From Clostridiales bacterium FE2011 (GTDB lineage Bacteria; Bacillota; Clostridia; Christensenellales; Aristaeellaceae): a stretch of 64,000 nt of DNA. The notes beneath the pieces are model-generated. The model saw only the letters and a program-made list of their open reading frames with translations, did not search any database and was not told the DNA's origin. The stretch is taken from positions 1,178,001-1,242,000 of the forward strand of contig CP069418.1 in the NCBI GenBank assembly GCA_017569305.1, in the 5' to 3' direction. Positions 34,233 to 44,800 of the stretch are shown piece by piece. The position numbers were made by a program, and so were the translations under genes. Positions within the stretch are counted from its first letter, which is position 1. Each line of letters begins with the position of its first letter.

Positions 34233-36227
34233 TTATTCCTCTTCCGGTACTTCCGGCACATAGTCCGACAGGTAAGCACCTATGGAAGCTTCTGGCCAGG
34301 AAATATTCGACGCAATCTTATACTCGTGCAGCACCTGCGGATAGAAGTCAAAGTACACGTTGGAATACATCGGCAGCAGCGGCAGCTGCTCTGCGAAACG
34401 CTTCTGGAAGGCCAGCCATTTCGTGCAATAGCCCATCAGGTCTTCGGGCTCAGTCCGGCGCATATCCACTGCCAGTTTCCAGAGTTCGTCATCCGCCAGT
34501 CCGGAAGTTTTCCAGACGTGATGTCCTTCTTCATCCACCGTAAAACTAAGAGAAGGATCATACAGCAGGTCGAAGTTTGTCGCGAGGAAGTACATGTCAT
34601 ACTTCGTCTCGCTCATTCTGTAAAACTGGTACAGCATAGCGTCTGCGTCCATGGCTTCAACGATCAGCTCAATGCCGATCTCCGTCAGGGACTGTACCAG
34701 TGCGCCTTCCAGCGCTTCCCCGGCCGCACTTCCGGCCCCGTATGCCATCGTCAGCCGCAGCGGCACCAGGCCTTCTTCTGTCTGCTTATAGCGCAGCTTG
34801 TCAGATCCCTGGACAAAGCCGTCACCGTCTGCATTCCGGTTCCATCCGGCATTGTCCAGCAGCTCCGCGGCCTTTTCCAGGTCACGGTCATAGGGTTCTA
34901 TACCATCCAGTGTCAACTCTTCCCATTGTTCAATGGTCTTCTCGTATTCCGCTTTTTCCTTTTCAGTGGCATTTTCATCCGGTTCGTCCACAGGATACTG
35001 TACCGTACCGTTCAGCAGCAGGTACATCCACTGTCCCATGCCGAAGTAGCCCATGCCCTTCATGCCGTAGCCATCCAGGGCTTCCTTCACCACTTCATCC
35101 CGGTCCGCGGCATATGCGATTGCCTGTCTTACAGCCAGGTCATCCAGCGGTGCGCGGTCTGTATTGAAGCTGATGAAACTCAGGCCGGTTCTGGCATAGT
35201 TGGCGGAAGTGTACATTTCATCCTCGGCTGCTTCGCCCAGCAGCTGCGTGATCGTCCCAGCGTCGCTGACCTTGTTCAGCAGCGTGACCTTACCTTCATG
35301 ATAAGCATCGATCATCTCGTCCGAAGGCATCGAAATCATCGTGACCTTCTTGATCATAGGCTTCTGGCCTTTGGAATTGCCCTTGTACTGCGGGTTGATT
35401 TCAAACTTGGCCACGCCGTCCTCATAGGATGTCAGCACATACGGCCCGCTTGTTACAGACGGGTGTGTTTTGTAGCCGCTTGCTTCATCCAGGATCGTAC
35501 CCTTCAGCAGATCTGCCGTAAATACGGCTTCATTTCCACCTTCTTTGTTGGTCAGGTATACGCCTTTGCCGTCATCCGCCACTTTCACGCCGGGAGCAAT
35601 CACAGCAGCCGGATAAGGTATGCAGTCCAGCAGGCCCAGCTCGTAGAAGAAGGGCAGGTACGCGTGATCTATTGTGATGTGCATCAGGTGATCGTTCACT
35701 ACTCTTACACCGGTCAGGTGATCGGTTTTTCCGCTGATGTAGTTGCTGTAGCCGGCAATATATTCCGGCTGGTGCACACCCGCGCCCAGTTCTTTCAGTT
35801 CCGGGGCCATGGTCAGCAGGATGGAGAAGGCATAATCCCAGGCGGTCACCGGTGTGCCGTCGCTGTAGAACAGATCTTCGTACAGGGCGATGATAAAGGT
35901 GATATCGCCGTTATCCGCCTGCTGCACATTCACACCGCTGATTACGGACTCATCTGGAACAAACACGCCGTCTTCCGTGTTCCATTCAATCAGGTTATAT
36001 CCGTGGATCATGGCGCGTACGTCCATATCACTGCTGCCGTTTCCCCACAGATTGGTGAAGAAGTTCCCGGTCAGCGGCGTTGTGACGGCTACCGTCAGTT
36101 CTTCATAATCATATGTGATCTGCGGCTTTTCTTCAGCAACAGGTTCTTCCGCTGTTTCCGCCAGTCCGGCTGTAACAGCTGTCAGTGCCATCACGCATAT
36201 GAGCAGATATGCCAGCAGTTTTTTCAT
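34233..36227 (-). CDS. Peptide ABC transporter substrate-binding protein (SBP family 5)
   Basis: A 664-residue extracellular solute-binding protein related to OppA/DppA. Residues 1-23 are a signal peptide (MKKLLAYLLICVMALTAVTAGLA) with an AxA-like cut site and no lipobox. The mature part has FSDGTPVTAWDYAFSI-like and LDDLAVRQAIAYAADRDEVV motifs typical of family 5. No permease or ATPase genes are next to it, so it is an orphan that must use another importer or act as a sensor. An acidic insert (about 395-430) is longer than usual. Confidence 0.88.
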   Translation of the reverse strand: MKKLLAYLLICVMALTAVTAGLAETAEEPVAEEKPQITYDYEELTVAVTTPLTGNFFTNLWGNGSSDMDVRAMIHGYNLIEWNTEDGVFVPDESVISGVNVQQADNGDITFIIALYEDLFYSDGTPVTAWDYAFSILLTMAPELKELGAGVHQPEYIAGYSNYISGKTDHLTGVRVVNDHLMHITIDHAYLPFFYELGLLDCIPYPAAVIAPGVKVADDGKGVYLTNKEGGNEAVFTADLLKGTILDEASGYKTHPSVTSGPYVLTSYEDGVAKFEINPQYKGNSKGQKPMIKKVTMISMPSDEMIDAYHEGKVTLLNKVSDAGTITQLLGEAAEDEMYTSANYARTGLSFISFNTDRAPLDDLAVRQAIAYAADRDEVVKEALDGYGMKGMGYFGMGQWMYLLLNGTVQYPVDEPDENATEKEKAEYEKTIEQWEELTLDGIEPYDRDLEKAAELLDNAGWNRNADGDGFVQGSDKLRYKQTEEGLVPLRLTMAYGAGSAAGEALEGALVQSLTEIGIELIVEAMDADAMLYQFYRMSETKYDMYFLATNFDLLYDPSLSFTVDEEGHHVWKTSGLADDELWKLAVDMRRTEPEDLMGYCTKWLAFQKRFAEQLPLLPMYSNVYFDFYPQVLHEYKIASNISWPEASIGAYLSDYVPEVPEEE

Positions 36228-36255
36228 TCAATCGTCCCCCTTGTTCACCTATAGG

Positions 36256-36282
36256 CCCGACACGCCGTTTCGGCGTGTCGGG
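36256..36282 (-). terminator. Hairpin after the adhesin gene
   Basis: CCCGACACGCCG (36256-36267) pairs perfectly with CGGCGTGTCGGG (36271-36282). There is no T-tract on the minus strand. Confidence 0.55.
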
Positions 36283-36308
36283 GAAAGAAGTTATTTCGGG
36301 TGATTTTT

Positions 36309-39254
36309 TTACTCGATGGTTTCGCCGACATTGATACTGCCCAGACCGATGCCCAAAGGCGTCTCAAAGTCGTCAATCGTGATGATCACCGGGTTCTTTA
36401 CGTAGATAACTGTGACGGTCACATCCCTTGCGGGCATTGTGCCTTCCACCTTCTTGGTGTTGGTGTAGTACGTGTTGATTGTGGGAGATACGACGCTGTA
36501 CTCGTCTCCGAAGTGGAGCACTTCCGTATAGGTCGCGGCGGCTTCTGTGCCGTCCTGGTACTTATACAGGATTGTCAGCGTGTATTCTTCCGCAGTGTAA
36601 ACCACGTCGTATTCCATGTCCTTATCCAGGACACCCTTAACTCTCTCTGTATCAGCAGTATAACCCTCAATCGGCGGAGTTGCAACATCATATGCAGTAC
36701 CGGCCTTTTCGACCCGGTTGATCGTATTGATGAGCTCGCCGTTCTTGCTGCCGATCCAGTAGCGGATAATCAGGGTTACCTTGGTTTCGATCGTGGGTTC
36801 GGGATCCTCACCGGGTGTCACAGGCACGTCGGGATTCTTCGGATCCGGGCTCTTGCCTTCAGCCGTTGCCACGTTCAGCACTTCACCGGCTGCCGCGTCT
36901 TCAGCGGTTACGGTGTAGCTGGTTTCGAATTCCTTCGTTGCACCGGGCGCCAGGCTTTCAACCGGCCACTTGTCTCCGGTCAGATCATCAATCACGTTGA
37001 TATTGGTGATCGTCAGGTTACCGTCGTTCACGGCCGTGATCTTGTAGGTGATCACTTCGCCTTCTGCGTAGCCCTTTTCATCCTTGGGCGTGGAAGTAGT
37101 CTCTTTGTTGACCGTCAGGTGTCCATTCGGATCTTCGGGATCATCATCCGTCTTACCCGGTGTTACAGGCACGTCAGGCTCATCCGGATCCGGGCTCTTG
37201 CCCTTAGCAGTCGCTTCGTTGATGATGTGGCCGCTGAGGATGTCGCCTTCGGTCACTGTGGTGGAAGCGGTGTATTCCTTGCTTTCACCAGGTGCCAGGC
37301 TGTCGATCTTCCACTCGTCACCGGTCCGTTCATCCGTTACGGTGATTTCAGTGATCGTCAGGTTGCCGTCGTTCACAACGGTGATCTTGTAGTCAAGTGT
37401 TTCGCCCAGCTTGTATCCGTCTTCCGGCGTCTCGCTGGTGGTCTCCTTGATCACTGTCAGATGTCCCTTCGGATCTTCAGGATCATCATCTGTATGTCCG
37501 GGATCAACCGGTACGTCAGGTTCATCCGGATCCGGGCTCTTACCCTTTGCGGTTGCATCGTTGATGATGTGGCCGCTGAGGATATCGCCTTCGGTCACTG
37601 TGGTGGAAGCGGTGTATTCCTTGCTTTCACCAGGTGCCAGGCTGTCGATCTTCCACTCGTCTCCGGTCCGTTCATCCGTTACGGTGATTTCAGTGATCGT
37701 CAGGTTGCCGTCGTTCACAACGGTGATCTTGTAGTCAAGTGTTTCGCCCAGCTTGTATCCGTCTTCCGACGTCTCGCTGGTGGTCTCCTTGATCACTGTC
37801 AGATGTCCCTTCGGATCTTCAGGATCATCATCTGTATGTCCGGGATCAACCGGTACGTCAGGTTCATCCGGATCCGGGCTCTTACCCTTTGCGGTTGCAT
37901 CGTTGATGATGTGGCCGCTGAGGATATCGCCTTCGGTCACTGTGGTGGAAGCGGTGTATTCCTTGCTTTCACCAGGTGCCAGGCTGTCGATCTTCCACTC
38001 GTCTCCGGTCCGTTCATCTGTCGCAGTGATGTCGGTGATCGTCAGGTTGCCGTCATTCACTACCGTGATCTTGTAGGTGACTGTCTCACCCAGCTTGTAA
38101 CCACCTTCCGGCGTCTCGCTGGTAGTCTCCTTGATCACTGTCAGGTGACCATTCGGATCTTCAACCTTAACCGATGCGTTGGCACTCCACTCTTTTTCCA
38201 CAACCCTCGCCGTCACCGTGTTGGTGAAGCTGCCTGCCAGGATATCGGCTTCCGTAATGGTGTAGGTTGCGGTGGTGGTGATCTCTGCTCCGGGTTCAAC
38301 ACCTTCGAAGGTATCCTTAGCCAGGGTCACACCTTCGATTTCGATCAGCTTGATCGTCACAATGTCATCATAGATGTTCTTAACCCAGATATCGAAGGTC
38401 ACTTCTTCACCCAGTTTGTACACGGTGTCGTCGGCAGTCTTCTTCACCACCAGGTCATCCGGCACATTCTCATCATCCACGATGAGTTTACCTTCCGTCT
38501 TGGTAATGTCGTAGTTATCTGCCTTGGTATTCTCCTTGAGCGTAACGGTGAATGCATTCGTGCTTTCTCCAACCAGGGTCTGGCTGCCGGTGAAGCTGTA
38601 GGTCGCGCCTTCACCATCCACCCAGCCAGTCTCAACCGTCAGGCCGTTGGCATTCTTACCATCAACATCCGCGTTCGTCAGAGCTTCACCGTTATAAGAT
38701 CTCTTAGCATTACCGCTGGTCAGGGTAACTGCACGTTTTGCTATCTTCAGCTGGCCATCCACGATTTTGAACTCAACATTCGTGAAGTTCGTGTTCGTGT
38801 TCTCGAAGTCTCCCGCCACGATACCCATGTCATAGGTACCCGCGTCGGTCTTCGTCACGGTCCAGGCAGCTGTCTCGGTTTCCGCCACGGATGTCGCCAC
38901 GTCGTACAGCGTGTTATCAGCCACAATACTCTTGTACCCCTTGATCGTATGCGGCTGTCCGTCGTATGTCACTTCGTCGCTGTTCTCAGTGATCGTGACC
39001 GTGACTTTGTCGGTAATCGGCTTGATCTTCAGCTGGCCGTCCACGATCTTGAACTCAACATTCGTGAAGTTCGTGTTCGTGTTCTCGAAGTCTCCCGCCA
39101 CGATACCCATATCATAGGTACCCGCGTCAGTCTTCGTCACGGTCCAGGCAGCTGTCTCGGTTTCCGCCACGGAAGTCGCCACGTCGTACAGCGTGTTATC
39201 GGCCACAATACTCTTGTACCCCTTGATCGTATGCGGCTGTCCGTCGTATGTCAC
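36309..39254 (-). CDS. Giant surface adhesin, C-terminal part (separated by a frameshift)
   Basis: This 981-residue frame continues the protein of 39251-49837 after a one-base deletion near 39287. Its apparent start is inside a repeat and is not a real start. It holds the last two 94-residue repeats and one more beta-rich module (KRAVTLTSGNAKRSYNGEAL). A DUF11-like module and four 114-residue DUF11/DUF7507-like repeats follow (TVIKETTSET onward). Then come two MucBP-like segments (VTLIIRYW, YTLTILYKYQDGTEA). It ends in DDFETPLGIGLGSINVGETIE-like sequence with no LPxTG motif and no terminal membrane helix, so wall attachment is unexplained. Confidence 0.85.
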   Translation of the reverse strand: MTYDGQPHTIKGYKSIVADNTLYDVATSVAETETAAWTVTKTDAGTYDMGIVAGDFENTNTNFTNVEFKIVDGQLKIKPITDKVTVTITENSDEVTYDGQPHTIKGYKSIVADNTLYDVATSVAETETAAWTVTKTDAGTYDMGIVAGDFENTNTNFTNVEFKIVDGQLKIAKRAVTLTSGNAKRSYNGEALTNADVDGKNANGLTVETGWVDGEGATYSFTGSQTLVGESTNAFTVTLKENTKADNYDITKTEGKLIVDDENVPDDLVVKKTADDTVYKLGEEVTFDIWVKNIYDDIVTIKLIEIEGVTLAKDTFEGVEPGAEITTTATYTITEADILAGSFTNTVTARVVEKEWSANASVKVEDPNGHLTVIKETTSETPEGGYKLGETVTYKITVVNDGNLTITDITATDERTGDEWKIDSLAPGESKEYTASTTVTEGDILSGHIINDATAKGKSPDPDEPDVPVDPGHTDDDPEDPKGHLTVIKETTSETSEDGYKLGETLDYKITVVNDGNLTITEITVTDERTGDEWKIDSLAPGESKEYTASTTVTEGDILSGHIINDATAKGKSPDPDEPDVPVDPGHTDDDPEDPKGHLTVIKETTSETPEDGYKLGETLDYKITVVNDGNLTITEITVTDERTGDEWKIDSLAPGESKEYTASTTVTEGDILSGHIINEATAKGKSPDPDEPDVPVTPGKTDDDPEDPNGHLTVNKETTSTPKDEKGYAEGEVITYKITAVNDGNLTITNINVIDDLTGDKWPVESLAPGATKEFETSYTVTAEDAAAGEVLNVATAEGKSPDPKNPDVPVTPGEDPEPTIETKVTLIIRYWIGSKNGELINTINRVEKAGTAYDVATPPIEGYTADTERVKGVLDKDMEYDVVYTAEEYTLTILYKYQDGTEAAATYTEVLHFGDEYSVVSPTINTYYTNTKKVEGTMPARDVTVTVIYVKNPVIITIDDFETPLGIGLGSINVGETIE
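36792..38159 (-). repeat. Four tandem 342-bp repeats encoding DUF11-like domains
   Basis: Four units of 114 residues run from DPNGHLTVIKETTSE to the Asp/Pro-rich linker ending PGHTDDDPED. Units two and three are almost identical in DNA. The fourth is most diverged. Confidence 0.85.
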
Positions 39255-41830
39255 TTCGTCGCTGTTCTCGGTGATCGTGACCGTGACTTGTCGGTAATCG
39301 GCTTGATCTTCAGCTGGCCGTCCACGATCTTGAACTCAACATTCGTGAAGTTCGTGTTCGTGTTCTCGAAGTCTCCCGCCACGATACCCATATCATAGGT
39401 ACCCGCGTCAGTCTTCGTCACGGTCCAGGCAGCTGTCTCGGTTTCCGCCACGGATGTCGCCACGTCGTACAGCGTGTTATCAGCCACAATACTCTTGTAC
39501 CCCTTGATCGTATGCGGCTGTCCGTCGTATGTCACTTCGTCGCTGTTCTCGGTGATCGTGACCGTGACTTTGTCGGTAATCGGCTTGATCTTCAGCTGGC
39601 CGTCCACGATCTTGAACTCAACATTCGTGAAGTTCGTGTTCGTGTTCTCGAAGTCTCCCGCCACGATACCCATATCATAGGTACCCGCGTCAGTCTTCGT
39701 CACGGTCCAGGCAGCTGTCTCGGTTTCCGCCACGGAAGTCGCCACGTCGTACAGCGTGTTATCAGCCACAATACTCTTGTACCCCTTGATCGTATGCGGC
39801 TGTCCGTCGTATGTCACTTCGTCGCTGTTCTCGGTGATCGTGACCGTGACTTTGTCGGTAATCGGCTTGATCTTCAGCTGGCCGTCCACGATCTTGAACT
39901 CAACATTCGTGAAGTTCGTGTTCGTGTTCTCGAAGTCTCCCGCCACGATACCCATATCATAGGTACCCGCGTCAGTCTTCGTCACGGTCCAGGCAGCTGT
40001 CTCGGTTTCCGCCACGGAAGTCGCCACGTCGTACAGCGTGTTATCAGCCACAATACTCTTGTACCCCTTGATCGTATGCGGCTGTCCGTCGTATGTCACT
40101 TCGTCGCTGTTCTCAGTGATCGTGACCGTGACTTTGTCGGTAATCGGCTTGATCTTCAGCTGGCCGTCCACGATCTTGAACTCAACATTCGTGAAGTTCG
40201 TGTTCGTGTTCTCGAAGTCTCCCGCCACGATACCCATATCATAGGTACCCGCGTCAGTCTTCGTCACGGTCCAGGCAGCTGTCTCGGTTTCCGCCACGGA
40301 AGTCGCCACGTCGTACAGCGTGTTATCGGCCACAATACTCTTGTACCCCTTGATCGTATGCGGCTGTCCGTCGTATGTCACTTCGTCGCTGTTCTCGGTG
40401 ATCGTGACCGTGACTTTGTCGGTAATCGGCTTGATCTTCAGCTGGCCGTCCACGATCTTGAACTCAACATTCGTGAAGTTCGTGTTCGTGTTCTCGAAGT
40501 CTCCCGCCACGATACCCATATCATAGGTACCCGCGTCAGTCTTCGTCACGGTCCAGGCAGCTGTCTCGGTTTCCGCCACGGATGTCGCCACGTCGTACAG
40601 CGTGTTATCAGCCACAATACTCTTGTACCCCTTGATCGTATGCGGCTGTCCGTCGTATGTCACTTCGTCGCTGTTCTCGGTGATCGTGACCGTGACTTTG
40701 TCGGTAATCGGCTTGATCTTCAGCTGGCCGTCCACGATCTTGAACTCAACATTCGTGAAGTTCGTGTTCGTGTTCTCGAAGTCTCCCGCCACGATACCCA
40801 TATCATAGGTACCCGCGTCAGTCTTCGTCACGGTCCAGGCAGCTGTCTCGGTTTCCGCCACAGAAGTCGCCACGTCGTACAGCGTGTTATCAGCCACAAT
40901 ACTCTTGTACCCCTTGATCGTATGCGGCTGTCCGTCATATGTCACTTCGTCGCTGTTCTCAGTGATCGTGACCGTGACCTTGTCGGTAATCGGCTTGATC
41001 TTCAGCTGACCGTCCACGATCTTGAACTCAACATTCGGGAAGTTCGTGTTCGTGTTCTCGAAGTCTCCCGCCACGATACCCATATCATAGGTACCCGCGT
41101 CAGTCTTCGTCACGGTCCAGGCAGCTGTCTCGGTTTCCGCCACGGATGTCGCCACGTCGTACAGCGTGTTATCAGCCACAATACTCTTGTACCCCTTGAT
41201 CGTATGCGGCTGTCCGTCGTATGTCACTTCGTCGCTGTTCTCGGTGATCGTGACCGTTACCTTGTCCGGAGGATTAATCTTCAGCTGGCCGTCCACGATC
41301 TTGAACTCAACATTCGTGAAGTTCGTGTTCGTGTTCTCGAAGTCTCCCGCCACGATACCCATGTCATAGGTGCCAACGTCGGTCTTCGTCACGGTCCAGG
41401 CAGTTGTCTCGGTTTCCGCCACGGAAGTCGCCACGTCATACAGCGTGTTATCAGCCACAATACTCTTGTACCCCTTGATCGTATGCGGCTGTCCGTCATA
41501 TGTCACTTCGTCGCTGTTCTCGGTGATCGTGACCATGACTTTGTCGGTAATCGGCTTGATCTTCAGCTGGCCGTCCACGATCTTGAACTCAACATTCGTG
41601 AAGTTCGTGTTCGTGTTCTCGAAGTCTCCCGCCACGATACCCATGTCATAGGTACCCGCGTCAGTCTTCGTCACGGTCCAGGCAGTTGTCTCGGTTTCTG
41701 TCACAGAAGTCGCCACGTCATACAGCGTGTTATCAGCCACAATACTCTTGTACCCCTTGATCGTATGCGGCTGTCTGTCGTATGTCACTTCGTCGCTGTT
41801 CTCGGTGATCGTGACCGTGACTTTGTCGGT
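38733..41830 (-). repeat. Eleven tandem 282-bp repeats in the adhesin
   Basis: Each unit encodes 94 residues (KVTVTITENSDEVTYDGQPH to NVEFKIVDGQLKIK). The third unit is one codon shorter at its end (NPPDK). The tenth carries the one-base deletion at about 39287. Confidence 0.9.
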
Positions 41831-44800
41831 AATCGGGGTGATCTTCAGCGTGCCGTTAGCTGTTGTCACCAGGTAGTTGCCTACCGCAGTTTCAGTTCCG
41901 GTTGTTACTGCTACGCCATCCACTGTCGCAATCACGTTCGGCTGAGTACCGACATCCGTAATTGTGCTGTCGTCTGTCATGACGACTGTGAATGTATGCG
42001 TATCACCTTCCGCCAGGCCGCTCACAGTAAACTCAGGCTGTGTCAGCGCAGTTCCGTCGTATTCCTTGCTCGCGTCCTTCGCGGTGATGGTGACCTTCTT
42101 CGGTGTGATCTTCAGCGTGCCGTTAGCTGTTGTCACCAGGTAGTTGCCTACCGCAGTTTCAGTTCCGGTTGTTACTGCTACGCCATCCACTGTCGCAATC
42201 ACGTTCGGCTGAGTACCGACATCCGTAATTGTGCTGTCGTCTGTCATGACGACCGTGAATGTATGCGTATCACCTTCCGCCAGGCCGCTCACAGTGAACT
42301 CAGGCTGTGTCAGCGCAGTTCCGTCGTATTCCTTGCTCGCGTCCTTCGCGGTAATGGTGACCTTCTTCGGCGTGATCTTCAACGTGCCGTTAGCTGTTGT
42401 CACCAGGTAGTTGCCTACCGCAGTTTCAGTTCCGGTTGTTACTGCTACGCCATCCACTGTCGCAATCACGTTCGGCTGAGTACCGACATCCGTAATTGTG
42501 CTGTCTTCTGTCATGACGACTGTGAATGTATGCGTATCACCTTCCGCCAAGCCGCTCACAGTGAACTCAGGCTGTGTCAGCGCAGTTCCGTCGTATTCCT
42601 TGCTCGCGTCCTTCGCGGTGATGGTGACCTTCTTCGGCGTGATCTTCAGCGTGCCGTTAGCTGTTGTCACCAGGTAGTTGCCTACCGCAGTTTCAGTTCC
42701 GGTTGTTACTGCTACGCCATCCACTGTCGCAATCACGTTCGGCTGAGTACCGACATCCGTAATTGTGCTGTCGTCTGTCATGACGACTGTGAATGTATGC
42801 GTATCACCTTCCGCCAGGCCGCTCACAGTAAACTCAGGCTGTGTCAGCGCAGTTCCGTCGTATTCCTTGCTCGCGTCCTTCGCGGTAATGGTGACCTTCT
42901 TCGGCGTGATCTTCAACGTGCCGTTAGCTGTTGTCACCAGGTAGTTGCCTACCGCAGTTTCAGTTCCGGTTGTTACTGCTACGCCATCCACTGTCGCAAT
43001 CACGTTCGGCTGAGTACCGACATCCGTAATTGTGCTGTCTTCTGTCATGACGACTGTGAATGTATGCGTATCACCTTCCGCCAGGCCGCTCACAGTGAAC
43101 TCAGGCTGTGTCAGCGCAGTTCCGTCGTATTCCTTGCTCGCGTCCTTCGCGGTGATGGTGACCTTCTTCGGCGTGATCTTCAGCGTGCCGTTAGCTGTTG
43201 TCACCAGGTAGTTGCCTACCGCAGTTTCAGTTCCGGTTGTTACTGCTACGCCATCCACTGTCGCAATCACGTTCGGCTGAGTACCGACATCCGTAATTGT
43301 GCTGTCGTCTGTCATGACGACCGTGAATGTATGCGTATCACCTTCCGCCAGGCCGCTCACAGTAAACTCAGGCTGTGTCAGCGCAGTTCCGTCGTATTCC
43401 TTGCTCGCGTCCTTCGCGGTGATGGTGACCTTCTTCGGCGTGATCTTCAGCGTGCCGTTAGCTGTTGTCACCAGGTAGTTGCCTACCGCAGTTTCAGTTC
43501 CGGTTGTTACTGCTACGCCATCCACTGTCGCAATCACGTTCGGCTGAGTACCGACATCCGTAATTGTGCTGTCGTCTGTCATGACGACTGTGAATGTATG
43601 CGTATCACCTTCCGCCAGGCCGCTCACAGTAAACTCAGGCTGTGTCAGCGCAGTTCCGTCGTATTCCTTGCTCGCGTCCTTCGCGGTAATGGTGACCTTC
43701 TTCGGCGTGATCTTCAACGTGCCGTTAGCTGTTGTCACCAGGTAGTTGCCTACCGCAGTTTCAGTTCCGGTTGTTACTGCTACGCCATCCACTGTCGCAA
43801 TCACGTTCGGCTGAGTACCGACATCCGTAATTGTGCTGTCTTCTGTCATGACGACTGTGAATGTATGCGTATCACCTTCCGCCAAGCCGCTCACAGTAAA
43901 CTCAGGCTGTGTCAGCGCAGTTCCGTCGTATTCCTTGCTCGCGTCCTTCGCGGTGATGGTGACCTTCTTCGGTGTGATCTTCAGCGTGCCGTTAGCTGTT
44001 GTCACCAGGTAGTTGCCTACCGCAGTTTCAGTTCCGGTTGTTACTGCTACGCCATCCACTGTCGCAATCACGTTCGGCTGAGTACCGACATCCGTAATTG
44101 TGCTGTCGTCTGTCATGACGACCGTGAATGTATGCGTATCACCTTCCGCCAGGCCGCTCACAGTGAACTCAGGCTGTGTCAGCGCAGTTCCGTCGTATTC
44201 CTTGCTCGCGTCCTTCGCGGTGATGGTGACCTTCTTCGGCGTGATCTTCAGCGTGCCGTTAGCTGTTGTCACCAGGTAGTTGCCTACCGCAGTTTCAGTT
44301 CCGGTTGTTACTGCTACGCCATCCACTGTCGCAATCACGTTCGGCTGAGTACCGACATCCGTAATTGTGCTGTCTTCTGTCATGACGACTGTGAATGTAT
44401 GCGTATCACCTTCCGCCAGGCCGCTCACAGTGAACTCAGGCTGTGTCAGCGCAGTTCCGTCGTATTCCTTGCTCGCGTCCTTCGCGGTGATGGTGACCTT
44501 CTTCGGCGTGATCTTCAGCGTGCCGTTAGCTGTTGTCACCAGGTAGTTGCCTACCGCAGTTTCAGTTCCGGTTGTTACTGCTACGCCATCCACTGTCGCA
44601 ATCACGTTCGGCTGAGTACCGACATCCGTAATTGTGCTGTCGTCTGTCATGACGACTGTGAATGTATGCGTATCACCTTCCGCCAGGCCGCTCACAGTAA
44701 ACTCAGGCTGTGTCAGCGCAGTTCCGTCGTATTCCTTGCTCGCGTCCTTCGCGGTAATGGTGACCTTCTTCGGCGTGATCTTCAACGTGCCGTTAGCTGT

